DNA from: Echinometra lucunter
Taxonomy: Eukaryota > Echinodermata > Echinoidea > Camarodonta > Echinometridae
Assembly: GCA_029962745.1 (NCBI GenBank)
Contig: CM057154.1
Coordinates: 28,489,263-28,553,262, forward strand
Length of the DNA: 64,000 nt
Direction: 5' to 3'
Positions 47,001 to 59,454 of this stretch are shown here, piece after piece. The translations under genes and the position numbers were made by a program. Each line of letters starts with the position of its first letter. Position 1 is the stretch's first letter. The notes below the pieces were generated by a model that was given only the letters and a program-made list of their open reading frames with translations, did no database searches and was not told the origin of the DNA.

Positions 47001-47500
47001 NNNNNNNNNNNNNNNNNNNNNNNNNNNNNNNNNNNNNNNNNNNNNNNNNNNNNNNNNNNNNNNNNNNNNNNNNNNNNNNNNNNNNNNNNNNNNNNNNNNN
47101 NNNNNNNNNNNNNNNNNNNNNNNNNNNNNNNNNNNNNNNNNNNNNNNNNNNNNNNNNNNNNNNNNNNNNNNNNNNNNNNNNNNNNNNNNNNNNNNNNNNN
47201 NNNNNNNNNNNNNNNNNNNNNNNNNNNNNNNNNNNNNNNNNNNNNNNNNNNNNNNNNNNNNNNNNNNNNNNNNNNNNNNNNNNNNNNNNNNNNNNNNNNN
47301 NNNNNNNNNNNNNNNNNNNNNNNNNNNNNNNNNNNNNNNNNNNNNNNNNNNNNNNNNNNNNNNNNNNNNNNNNNNNNNNNNNNNNNNNNNNNNNNNNNNN
47401 NNNNNNNNNNNNNNNNNNNNNNNNNNNNNNNNNNNNNNNNNNNNNNNNNNNNNNNNNNNNNNNNNNNNNNNNNNNNNNNNNNNNNNNNNNNNNNNNNNNN
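47001..47500. other. Assembly gap, exactly 500 N
   Basis: An unbroken run of N. Open frames reported across it are meaningless. A fixed size of 500 indicates a placeholder, not a measured gap. Confidence 1.
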
Positions 47501-48530
47501 TCACTATCTTCAAATAGTTTGTGCATTGATATAACTACAAATAGATTATAAAAATAGAATTCATAGTTAATGGATGTTACTGGATAGTAGAAGAAGGAAT
47601 TTACTGACATTCTGACACGGTTGCCCCACACGTTGCTCTTTGGAAATTTGTTGTTGAAAATTAATGATTTTCTTCTGTCAGTGTCAATTTATATTTTTCA
47701 AAAAACTTCATATATTTTTTTTTAAACTAGAGCTCTTTTAAAGCTTTCCAGAGCTTCAGTACCCACCACACACATGAATCTTTTTAAGTTGTAGGATCTA
47801 ACCTACCTTTGATTGTTAAGCGTTCGTTATCAGAAGATTAGCTTGCTGTGGAGTTGAGACTAGTCTGTTTGGAGAAGAGGTAGTCCAGCTGACGTCACAC
47901 ACTGGAGGGGAGTCTATGCAAATCAAATTGGGGTATTCCCCTGTTGAGGCTGTCAGCCCTAATCGCAGCTGACCCCGAGAGTGGAAGGTGGCATTCTTCA
48001 AGAAGAGTATCAAGTCTTTCTTGATGCTTCTAGCATTTTAGCTACTGTTGTCTTTCTGCATACATGTATATCTGATATGAAAGCAAAAAGTTAGTTTGAA
48101 AGATATTTTTTTTTGCAATTCTTCCATGAAATTTCTTGTATGATTTCATTATAATTCGCAACAAACGGAAGAATCAGAGAGATATTGGTGATTTTGGTCA
48201 TTTACATGTACTAGATACCTCATTAAATGTTTGCATTAATAGTCTTAATAGAGCATTTTTCAGTGAAACAGCGTTCTGTTTGTGTTTCTGGTTTAGAAAC
48301 AGTTGTATATGTTTTCTTTTATTTGTATTTTGTATTTGTATTTTATTTGAAACATCATTCACATCTGTACATGAATATTTTGTTTACAATACATAAATTA
48401 ACAACACAATATTTTGAAAAGAAAACAAAAGGAAAATCATGAAATTAACAAAATTATAAACAGATAGTATACTGGTAAATGATTTTCTTTATCACAATGA
48501 AACATAAACAAAACAAAATATATAATGTCT

Positions 48531-50725
48531 TCAAAATTCACCTCTTAAGTTTATGATCAATGTGAGAAATCTTGCAAAATGATCACTAATATTTTTCTCT
48601 TTTAATTTCATAATTTTAACAAATTGATCTACCTTACCTAAGTCTTTAAATTCTACATATATTTCATTTATTTTATCAAACAGGGCCTTCATTTCTATTT
48701 TATATCTTGTACAATCCATTATTATGTGAAGTTCATCTCCCACGTTTCCCATATTGCAATCATTACATAATCGTAAATGTGAGGGGATTTTTGCTGGGCG
48801 TCTATGCCTTCCGGTTCCTACTGGTAAATTGTGAGAGCTGATTCTAAGTCGACATATGTTTAATCTTAATTTGGGGTCTTTAACATGTAATAGATACTTC
48901 TCTGTTTGAATCTCTTTCTTAAATAATCTATACATGTATGTTCTCAATTTATTTTGTTTGTTACCATTTATACAATTACTACATAGGTCCATATTGAATT
49001 GACGATAATACAAATCTCTCATTTTGTTTTCCACTTCTTCTCCAACAATTTTATCATTATCGACAATCTCTTGTATTTCTACAATTCATTATTTTCATCT
49101 ACATATAATTCACATTCTCTGAGGAGCTGGTGCATGTACCCTAGCCAACATGTAGATTTACTATCAACCATTTTTCTGCTTTCTTGGAAAGCGTCATACA
49201 ATAATGACTCGGTATTTATATATCTCATGCGTGCATAATATTTTCCCAGATTTCGGCAAATAAGTGTAATCAATGGGTATGTTCCTACCCCGGCTAGTAT
49301 TGCCAATTTACTACTTTTCTTATTGATATCCAGTACATTCTTTAACCATTGGAAGTGAACATTCTCTATGTCATTTGTAAAGTATGTTTTGGAGTTCTCT
49401 TTTTCAAGCTGAGCTAACTTTTTAAAATTCACAACAAAAGCTCCCCACACCTCTGACCCATACAATAGAACTGGTTTTATCAACAAGTCAAATAATCGTG
49501 TCACTATCATGACATTAGGCAGATTATACCCAAAGGATTTGAACAACCTAAATAGAACTCTTTTTGATCTATCTGCTAAGTTCTTCATTGTATCATTGAA
49601 TGTACCGCAATTATCAAAGACAAGACCCAGTTAGGTTGCCTGTTTAACAACTTCTATTTTTTTACCATTAATGTTGAAACTCTGTTCTTTGAACATCTTT
49701 CCATTCTTATTACAGATCAGCATTTTTGTTTTGTCTATACATTTACATTCAGCAGCCATTTATTACAGTATTTGTCAAGTCTGTCTAGTAGCTTTGCATT
49801 CCACTTCTTGACCTTGATACTAACACAATATCGTCTTACGTTAAACAGTTTACAAACTTCCCATTTAGTTCCACAGGATATGTATCAGAAGTGCCCAGTT
49901 CATGTGGCAAGTCGTTTAGATAAAGGTTGAACAAAGTAGGACTTATAGTACAACCTTGTTTTACACCGCAATTGGTTTCAAAAGATGGGGTAACCCCTTC
50001 ATTCAGCTTAACACTTAGTCTGAGGTTATCATACATGTTAGTAATAACTTCATAGAACTGCCCTCCGATTCCATATTTCAGCATTTTGTAAAACAACCCT
50101 TTCCGCCATACACTATCGAAAGCCTTTCGGAGATCGACAAAGCATAAATGGATATTACTTTTATCACTTATTCTATTCGTTCTCACGTATTTGTCTATTA
50201 TGGTTTTTAGTGTAAATATATGGTCTGATGTTCTCTGACCTTCCCTAAATCCTATTTGGTTCTTAACATATATATCGTTATCTGTTAAGAATTTGACCAG
50301 GCGTCTGTTTAAGATACTGCAGAATAACTTCCCAACTGAACTCGAGAGGCATATTCCCCGATAGTTCGCTGGGTCGGGTTTACAGCCTCCTTTGAAAATT
50401 GGGATTATATAGCTTTCTGACCAGCTCTTTGGGAACTTCCTGCTGACTAAAACCATATTAAATATTCGTGCTAGAACTGGTGAAAAGTGGTATTTCCCTG
50501 CCTTAAGCATTTCATTCAAAATCGCATCGCATCCTGGCGCTTTATTTGCTTTTAGCTTTTGAATACACATGTACCTCTTCAGATGAAATGGAAAAGTCCG
50601 ATGTGCTAAAAGTCTTTTTAACATTTTCATTATTTAGTTGTCCCTTGATAATTCAGTGTTTTTTATTTAGCATGCGATCTTTATTCATGAGGTTGCGAAA
50701 ATAATTAGACCATTCTATAGCGGGG
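48531..50725 (-). pseudogene. 5'-truncated LINE with reverse transcriptase and Cys-rich C-terminus
   Basis: The minus strand carries an RT domain (ANKAPGCDAILNEMLK, YIIPIFKGG, PANYRGICL, FVDLRKAFDSVWR, GVKQGCTISPTLFNLYLND) at about 49836-50630. Next is a second block with LLYGSEVWG (49079-49588) and a C-terminal block (48531-49034) with HNLPVGTGRHRR and CNDCN...DELHIIMDC, a Cys/His motif common at the end of such LINE ORFs. A frameshift lies near 50575, an in-frame stop replaces the YA of the YADD box (T-stop-DDIVLVS, near 49838), and further breaks separate the blocks. No endonuclease is present. Clade not assigned; retained almost complete only in this copy. Confidence 0.92.
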
Positions 50726-52899
50726 ATCTTTTCCGAAATATCATTTGATTGTAGGATACAAATCTATTCATAGCTTTGAGGAAGTTGAAACAGTCCTTAT
50801 TATCCAACCTGTTTGGACAGCAAGCTGATTGAAGGAGCACATCAGAAACATGGAGCGACTCTACATATTACATGTATGGTTCATAGCTATATCATTGGAC
50901 TTGTTAGTGCAAATTTATTTGAAGCAACAAAGTGACTCAGTATAATTGATTTTACAAAAATAAACAGATAGTGCAATATAGCAATGATACATGTGCATGT
51001 ATGACCTTGCTCACATAAATCGGCCAGATAGTCTGTATGGGTTGTGTCAAACTGTCATTCGCTGGATGATACGGATTTAGAGATGATCGTATTTGATGTT
51101 CAGAAGATTATATGGGAAGTCCATGGTAATGCCCCTGTAGGAAACAACCAACTATTGTAGAAAACCTGTCAGCAATAGGGGAGAGAGATATAATATGTTA
51201 AAAGGGATTGTGTACAGTGAGCTTGCGATATGAAGAGGGTTAATGCCTGTCATTTTATCTGCAGTAAGGAAAGTGAATCGTGTTGGATTTAAAGCCAAAT
51301 ATGTAGGGACTGTATCCACTACTCTTAATGTTGGTACAGACATGTTAAGCATAATTTTTTGAAAAATTGTTTATGGGAACTGTTACGATTCTTATAGTGT
51401 AGTGCTACTTGGCTCACCGCCCTTAAGAATTTTCTTTGTGTTTTTTTTTAATATATTTTTTTTTTTGTACAGGTGTGATTGCTGTTCCAGTTTGATATAC
51501 AATGCACATGGTACCTTAAGTGCCACGATTTTTTGTTTTGTTTTGTTTTTGTTTTTTGCATTGTATTGTTTGGTTGGTTGTTTTTTTTTTTTTTTTTTAA
51601 GTTGATTGGATGGGAGGTTTTACATCCTACATGTAGATTTCCCCATTTTGCAAAAGCTTCTCTGTCAAAATATGCGATATCCACAGTATTCCTTAAATGT
51701 CTCTGGGGTTACATGCTGTGTAAGGTGGAAGATAGCCATAAATGAACATGGCATGCCATAGGTAAACATGATATACCACTTTCAAGGCAATGAGGAAAAG
51801 CCACTGCTGTGACACCATGATAACACATCGTAACACAATGTTCTGGAAAATTTTAGGCAGAGATTTTCATAGAACATAGTATTCTGCAAGTAGTGGGAAT
51901 TGTACAGAGTCACAGTAAAATGTACTGTGCCAAAGGATTCATGAAATAGCAGAAATTTCATTTAAACCCTGAACCTCTCAATGACGGAGTTGTAGAGTAA
52001 AGTGTTTCACAGTAAGGTTGCAATCAAGTCAGTCATTGTCCCTGAAAATTACTAAATCATTCGTAAACATTTGAATCATCGCTTTAATGATAGAATCATT
52101 CAGGAAAGGATGACATTATTCAGTGTTATGATAAAACACAAATATTCTGCAAGTTCTACCATATTCTTGTCTCTGTTTTGATAAAGAAGATAATTATTCT
52201 TCCCTTTATTTTGATAAATGTCCTGCCCTTAAATTTCTGAAAGTGCTATCTATCCACATTTCCTGTTTTTTTGGTCATTCACCTTAGATTTCTTCTGCTT
52301 GTTATTTTGAGCTATGATTATGAAGCCAGATTAAGAAGAAGCTCACAACATTTAAATGCTCAGTATAACTATTTTATTTAATATGGGTTTATATAATCAC
52401 CGGATCTAAGAATGTTATTAGTAGTGGTATTCCACAAATGCTGCTTGTCTATTGCCTCTGATGGCTCTGACACATGTATCTCTGACATTGTACTCAAATT
52501 TTCATGCCTGTAGAATTGAACTTACCCAAAGATCTGGAATTATATGTGAAATTGTATATATTTAAGGAGCATTGCATTTCTGATCTCTGCGGGTTGAATC
52601 TTGTTCGGAAGTATTAGGTGTCGGCATTTCCTGATGTTTGTAAACCATCTGTACATGTAGATATTTAGGAACAAATTAAAATGACTAAACAATCATCCAA
52701 ACTCCTAATTTCACTCAGTTTGTATTTCAATCATTGGTAGATATAGATTAGAACAGCTTGGTTAAGATCTATACCTCTCTGTGGCATTGTCATAGTCTGT
52801 GTTGTCATACATGTAAGCCTATGATGTTAGTGATGTTTAGTCTAACTTTTTCCCATGGTGAGTCATACATTCTGGTTTTGGCTTCTCTTCAGAATATGT

Positions 52900-52916
52900 C
52901 CCCCCCCCCCCCCCCC
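52900..52916. repeat. Poly-C tract of copy 2
   Basis: Matches the poly-C run at 23840-23857 in copy 1 with a slightly different length and an ACCCT interruption. Confidence 0.85.
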
Positions 52917-55076
52917 ACCCTCCACACCCATTTTTGTATAGCATGACAGTTCTGTTTTGGGATATTGGAATAGAATGCTTATTTGTATTTATTGCTAGTT
53001 TGCAGACCCTTGATCTTCTTGTAATCTTTTGGGACACTTTATACGTTAACAGACATCCCAACTATTCTGAATTTGGAAGAAAGAATCTGAAATTTTACCA
53101 TTCCAAGCTCTTGTTTTGATATGATTGTCCTATTTTTCGTGATAGATTTACTACGCTCTCCTATGGGAAATGGTGTTTCTTTCCTAATTTTGAGAAAGAT
53201 CATCTATTTTTCAGTTAGAAAGGTTGGGAGGTCTGTGTTTAAAATATTATGATTACTGGGTATTGAAGGAAGTGATTTGAATTATTTTGCCAAATGTGGC
53301 CATGAATATACATGTATATGTAGAACTGAAGTTTCTTTTTGTAATTTTAATTCATGCATGGCAAGATACATGCACATGTAATTCAAAGACCGTATAATAG
53401 CTTACATGGGGGTTTGCTCAAAACAACATACATTACTACAGGTTCAACACTTCTTTGAAACTCATGGTTGTTTATGACTGTCAGAACAAGCCTATGAATT
53501 GACTGTAAAGCAAAGTAGTAACACAGCTTTAACATCATATTCTGCTCATGTAAGGGCAATAAATGGTTTTAACATCATATTCTGCCCGTATGAGCACATG
53601 ATAAGCAGACCATACATGTAGCATTAATTTTACCCTACAGTGGAAGGTTTAAAGAGGTCTGATCATAAAAAAGCTGTTTTGCAAAATTCAGGATTGTTAT
53701 ACATGTACATGTAGAAGAACAATACAAATTCTCATGTTCTCTAAATCATCATTGCACTTTGTGAAGGTTGTACAGTAAATCAACATTTTATAAACATCTG
53801 AGTAGATTATGTAGTACTACGTATTCATGTGACTTAGTGATGAGATCTTGAATGAACGTTTATTCCTCCTAATTCTTGGTAATAATGTATTCACTCTAGT
53901 GGAAACCTTATTTGAGATACGTATGAGTAAGAATTACATACTGCAGTGAAAAGTGACACTACTGTGCTCGCACAGAACAGTATCGTAATCTAATCCACTA
54001 GAGCTGCAATTGGATTAGACGATTTTCGTGACAGAGAGGAACACGTTTTGTTCGTGGAAATTAAGGGTAGGTAATGCTGGTTGTCAATGACTTCTGTGTG
54101 ATTTGGTTCTGTGTGAAGGATGTTGCCATATCTTACTCATACCTGGGTCACTAGTTCAATTGCAGAGCAATTAGACTTGGCACGTGTTCTGTGTTTCTTA
54201 CACTCTTCGCAAGCGCAATTTAAACAGTTTCCTGTGATGTCATGTTTTGATTGCCGGCATCACTCTTCTTTCTAAACTTGGGGTGAGGTCCAAACCTTCT
54301 ATATATTTGTTTCTCTACTCGAAAGCTATCGTAAGATAGATTAGAGCCATTTCTAAAGTGCAAAAAGTTAACTTGACATGGCGGGGAGGGGGAAGGGGAG
54401 GGTTTATCTTTTCTGTTGACTTTCTAAAAGACTCTATTCGCAGCAAGGTGAGGCTATACCTAAGTACTGCTTAAAACATTGCTTCAGGCCATATTTCCTT
54501 GAAAATATTGGGGTAAGGATATAATTAATTTCAAAGGGTATCTCTAAAGGTTTAGGTCAAGTGTCAGGGTCCATCAGGTATGTAGTGCTTAGTCCAGGAT
54601 TGAACTTACAGTAGATATTCATCTATATCATAGTGTAGGAATTACAGCAGAGCAAATGTTTCCAGGGCGTATATAGTACAAGTGCAGTAGGTTGCATATT
54701 GCAGGTAGACATGTATCTAAGTGTCAATAAATATCTTTATACAAACTTTCTCCTAGCTGAAGGTAATTTAGTCATTGTGATTGTATTGCAGGCTTATTAA
54801 AAGGAAATAAAAATTTATCTACAGTACAGGCCTGAGAGGCATATCGCCATATCAAAGTGTTAAATGTAATGAATATTGAACTCTTCAAATATTGACTCAT
54901 TTTAGATTTTTGTTTCTGTCCTTGGAAACCCTCATGAAACTGGAAACCCACTTTGGCAGTGTTCTGACATGTGGGATCATTTTTCCAGCCTGCATGCAAA
55001 GCGTATTTATTAGCCTCAGCATGTATACAATACAGTATCTGATTTCCATCTAGGTAGATCTACATGTATGTATGTA

Positions 55077-55894
55077 TCCCCCTGTTCAGACACAAAACGT
55101 GTATATGGAAACTCGATAAAGAAACTTTGTATAAAATTTTCATTGTATAGCATACTGACTGTTCAGACCAGGCCCCTAAAGCTTCGCCATTTTGTCCCGA
55201 TCCATTACAATGCCAACCTAAGCATCCATCAATATTCATGATCAAAAATTAATAATTCATTTTGTAAGATGATTCCAAGGAGTAGCGTGCATTTATGCAT
55301 GTTTTAAAACATCACGCCCATCAGCTAAAAACATACGCAATAAATGCACAATAAGTGCGCAACAAATGCGCAACAAATGCGCATTAAATCAAAGTGTCAC
55401 AGTAAAATTGATACACGCAATAGATATGAATAATGCAACAATAACGGGTGCTTAGGTCGGCCTTCAAATGATCTGAAAGAGGCGGGGCGTAATGCCATTC
55501 ACGTAATGATATCCACGCGTGCTGCTTTTCTACTAGTAAAATTTATTGTATGTCTGTGGTTCAGATACACATCCCAACCTCTCAGAAGAAACATTGTATA
55601 GATGCACATTTTTCTTCTGCGTATGTTGCCATGGCAAGGTCATGACTCCTTCCACCACACTCACGCTAAGCCCCGCCCAGTTATATACCGTTCTATGGTT
55701 GGCTATACATTCAGACACACTCGAACCGTGATTCTTTATCAAGTTCTAGTTCGAAGCGATGCTCAGACCCTAGTTCTGTTATACGGCGCTTCTTTATACG
55801 TCATTTCGTTTGTGTTCAGACACGCAAATCCATATAAAGCTATACAGTTTTGGTATAGCCATACGACAAATTTTTTTTGTGTCTGAACAAGGGG
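55077..55894. mobile_element. Copy 2 of the CCCCTGTTCAGACAC transposon-like element
   Basis: Counterpart of 26403-27235 with the same terminal repeats; small internal deletions, including about 12-14 bp near 55833. Confidence 0.65.
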
Positions 55895-55940
55895 AAAGTG
55901 TAGCTCTCTGAGTTTTGTCTGTGTCATGCACATGTATTGT

Positions 55941-56283
55941 TATACAGATAATGAATGTTTATGAGTGCAATGGAGCGAATGAAAAAACATTCATTATTTG
56001 TTTTATATGACACCTAAAAATAGATCAAATCACAATAAATCAATAGCGCTATACGCTAGCGCGCTGTTCGTGGTGCATGCATGCACATTGCAAACGCAAG
56101 CGTTTTACGTACGTAGTGTGCCGGGCTCTCGGCGTTCATGCAATGGAGCAAATCGTATGGATCCAAGTTTGCACGGTAAATGGAGCCACAATTGCACGAA
56201 TGATGATGTCATAGTGCAATGGGACAAATGATCAATATCAAACAACCAATCAAATGACAGGGATCTATTCAGGTGTCATATAA
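55941..56283. mobile_element. 343-bp insertion unique to copy 2
   Basis: Copy 1 reads ATTGTAAAGTTATG straight through near 27278. The insert contains a hairpin (AATGAATGTTT...AAACATTCATT) and inverted TTATATGACACCT (56003-56015) / AGGTGTCATATAA (56271-56283), with a GC-rich centre around 56040-56140. It looks like a foldback element with a second repeat on its left. Confidence 0.7.
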
Positions 56284-57051
56284 AAAGTTATGAACCTCAT
56301 TTGCATGAAGTAAAAAGAATGAGGCTTGAAACAGATTCAAGTCTTAACTGTTTTTATGGCTGACCACACATAGGATACCTGAATTACCAGTATTGCTATA
56401 AACTTATTCCCTTTGAAAACACATTAATTTATGTTGGCCATAACTGGGGGGCTTCCAAAACAAAAAGAAAAGATGATTCCGAGGATTATGCAATGAGTCG
56501 GATGCATCGCTATATCAGTAAATAAATCAACTATTGTCAGGCATACTTGAAGCCCCCCTCCCCTCCCCAAGTTATGATTAAAATAGACATTAACATTTTT
56601 AAAAGAAAAAGCACCCACCAAAAGGCTCACATTACATGTACATCTAGCATAGGAAATGTGAATGGTTATTCATAGAATTTCACTTTTGGTTTCAGATGAA
56701 TTACAATCAAAATAGATCTGTGGATTCTTCAACAAAAAAAAAGAAATTCATCATGTTTGAAGAATCACTTTCTAGTTTTTTATACCTCACTAATTTGCTC
56801 TGTCACCTCTGTGAATGGCCTTCCTCTGTATTGACTTCCAATATCCCAAATCACCTCTGAACTTTTGTAGCGATTATTTGAGTAAACAAAGTTTGTATTC
56901 ATTTTAAAACGGAAAGTTTGACGGTGAACATAACTCATGTTGTCATGAGACATAATACATAAACAAGTGTCATATTCCGTTGCACAGGGTAAAACTAGCG
57001 ATTATGAAATCATTTAACATTTGTATAAACATGTACAGGATGTACGCTCTC

Positions 57052-57089
<38 letters not shown>
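57052..57089. repeat. (CT)n microsatellite, copy 2
   Basis: Shorter allele of the tract at 28457-28513. Confidence 0.95.
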
Positions 57090-57351
57090 ACTCTGTACTC
57101 ACTGTTGCAGTTTGTGCCTAAGGGAAAACCATGCTGCATTTTAATGCAATTGTCTGGTGACTAATTTGGAATGCTATCCACCGAATGTCGTCACACTGTG
57201 ACTTTGATGCCCTCTAAGCTTGTAAGCCTAGTAGGCGGTGTACATGAACTCTTCTTTTAATCATTCTGACTTCACTGCTTTAAATAGAAACAAGCTATCA
57301 TGTACATATGTACATGATACATATGTACATAATATGTAAATTTAGAATTAA

Positions 57352-57756
57352 CCCATTCGTGACAGAGGTCCACATTTTGTGGTTTGGCCTAACATCTTTT
57401 GATGCAAAGCCCTAAAAATCATACCAAATACATGAGCACAAAGAGCGAAAAATTCTACACAAACTGTGCCCATTTTGGTTGCGTCAATATTCGTTGTTTG
57501 ATGCTGAAATTTTTTTAAAGGAAAATAAGCACTTAAATCCTTAAATTGGCAATGTGATAGAAGGTTTAAAATCACCGTTTTCCCCTGCAAATTGGAAACT
57601 TTTTGACTTATCATAATTTCTGTCAATTTATATTCATTTCAGATACATGACGTTTTATAAGAAAAATGTAGCAATAAAATAAGAATGTTGGTGTTGCCAT
57701 TTTGAAGAATAAAAGCTGATCAAATAAGGCTTTAAATAATTCCTGTCAGGAATGGG
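57352..57756. mobile_element. TTAA MITE family member 4, unique to copy 2
   Basis: TTAA|CCCATTCGTGACAGAGG ... CCTGTCAGGAATGGG|TTAA, 405 bp, same orientation as member 3. Copy 1 retains the empty site TAGAATTAACTACTG (TTAA at 28776-28779). Confidence 0.93.
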
Positions 57757-58500
57757 TTAACTACTGTAAAAGTGGAAATTTTTGCACTAGTAAATTTGCG
57801 CACTCCGCCGAGTTGAACACGATCGCACATTTTTAATTTTCACATACATTTAGCCTTTAGGATAACTGTATTCACATGCAAAATAAACAAAACGTTTCGC
57901 GCGGTTTTATTTTCACGCAAGTGTCGTGCCGCGCAGAAAACACGAAAAATTTCCACACCTCAAAATATTTCACGTTGAAGATAAGGATTGTCAACCTGTT
58001 ACTCCTTCTCTCTAAATTTATTTTGAAAAAATTTTGATTTTCATTTTGATAATAAAAGTAATAATATTAGTAATTATAACAATAGTATGTTACAACCCTT
58101 TGAATATGATTTGATTTTGCTAATAAACACTTTTCAATAGACTCCAGTCCAAGTTATCTCAGGCTAATAGTGCTTCATGGGTTAACACATGTATATTGCA
58201 TCATGTGAAATCTTCAATATCCCAACCATATTCATATCATATCAAACAAAATAATTCACAGTAGGAGGAAACACTTTATTCAAAACCACATTACATGTTT
58301 TCATGCTTGCGGTATTCCTATATTTTCACAATTTTGACAGTCACTTTTATCTTTTTTGTCCATGGAGTATTTTCATGACAATGACTTGTAAACATAGCTG
58401 TTCATCCATTATTTTGAAGACGTTGTCAACATTCCATCAATTACAGATCATTTTCCATAGGAATGTCAATCTTACAGCTTTCATTGAAAGTTGTTTTATG

Positions 58501-59000
58501 NNNNNNNNNNNNNNNNNNNNNNNNNNNNNNNNNNNNNNNNNNNNNNNNNNNNNNNNNNNNNNNNNNNNNNNNNNNNNNNNNNNNNNNNNNNNNNNNNNNN
58601 NNNNNNNNNNNNNNNNNNNNNNNNNNNNNNNNNNNNNNNNNNNNNNNNNNNNNNNNNNNNNNNNNNNNNNNNNNNNNNNNNNNNNNNNNNNNNNNNNNNN
58701 NNNNNNNNNNNNNNNNNNNNNNNNNNNNNNNNNNNNNNNNNNNNNNNNNNNNNNNNNNNNNNNNNNNNNNNNNNNNNNNNNNNNNNNNNNNNNNNNNNNN
58801 NNNNNNNNNNNNNNNNNNNNNNNNNNNNNNNNNNNNNNNNNNNNNNNNNNNNNNNNNNNNNNNNNNNNNNNNNNNNNNNNNNNNNNNNNNNNNNNNNNNN
58901 NNNNNNNNNNNNNNNNNNNNNNNNNNNNNNNNNNNNNNNNNNNNNNNNNNNNNNNNNNNNNNNNNNNNNNNNNNNNNNNNNNNNNNNNNNNNNNNNNNNN
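58501..59000. other. Assembly gap, exactly 500 N
   Basis: A second 500-N placeholder closing the 11-kb contig on the right. Confidence 1.
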
Positions 59001-59100
59001 AATGATGCCTACTTCTTTTCCCCCAAACTCTAATCACTTGACAGCAGTCGGCTACTTACTTTTTAAAGATCGTTCATCTTAGAAAGAGGCATTAATCATT

Positions 59101-59451
59101 ACACACTAAGAAAAAAAGGACAATTTTGCACCCTTCAAATGCAAACTGGGAGCTCCTTTTGGGGTGCAACTTTGCACTGTAAGAAGGGTGCAGTTAGCTA
59201 CATTTAGAGTTGTACCCTTTAGAAAAGATGCAAATTTTTACCATTTTGAATGCAAAAATTTCTGCACCCTTAAAGGTACAAAGTTGCACCTTTTAGGATG
59301 CAAATGGGCATTCTCGGGTGCAAACCATGGTGCAAACAAGAACAAAAAAGTGCATTGTACCTTTTTCATGTAGGGTGCAAGATTACACCCAAAAAGGTGC
59401 TGTCAGTGTTGCATTTAGGGTGCAAACTTGAACCTTTTTTCTTAGTGTGTA
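59101..59451. mobile_element. MITE with ACACACTAAGAAAAAA ends and GGGTGCAA repeats
   Basis: The left end ACACACTAAGAAAAAAAGG and the right end CCTTTTTTCTTAGTGTGT are inverted repeats. The 350-bp interior carries about ten degenerate GGGTGCAA or TTGCACCC words. Its right edge lies four bases from the stop codon of the neighbouring minus-strand exon. No clear target duplication. Confidence 0.8.
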
Positions 59452-59454
59452 CTG

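Larger units (their letters stand above)
47501..58500. repeat. 11-kb contig duplicating 19920-29520 (probable alternative haplotype)
   Basis: The contig matches the intronic block in order and orientation from its first base (TCACTATCTTC) to its last (GTTGTTTTATG, versus GTTGTTTCATG). Differences are scattered substitutions, microsatellite lengths, MITE presence/absence, and the LINE. It is exactly 11,000 bp and bounded by 500-N gaps on both sides. No ZDHHC exon is included. Confidence 0.9.

Noticed and set aside
46903..47631. Long open frames across the N runs (also 58303-59082)
   Set aside because: They consist mostly of unknown bases in gaps.
19920..58500. Genuine segmental duplication of the intron block
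   Set aside because: Kept only as a less likely alternative: the second copy has no unique flank, both ends being gaps, and differs as alleles do.
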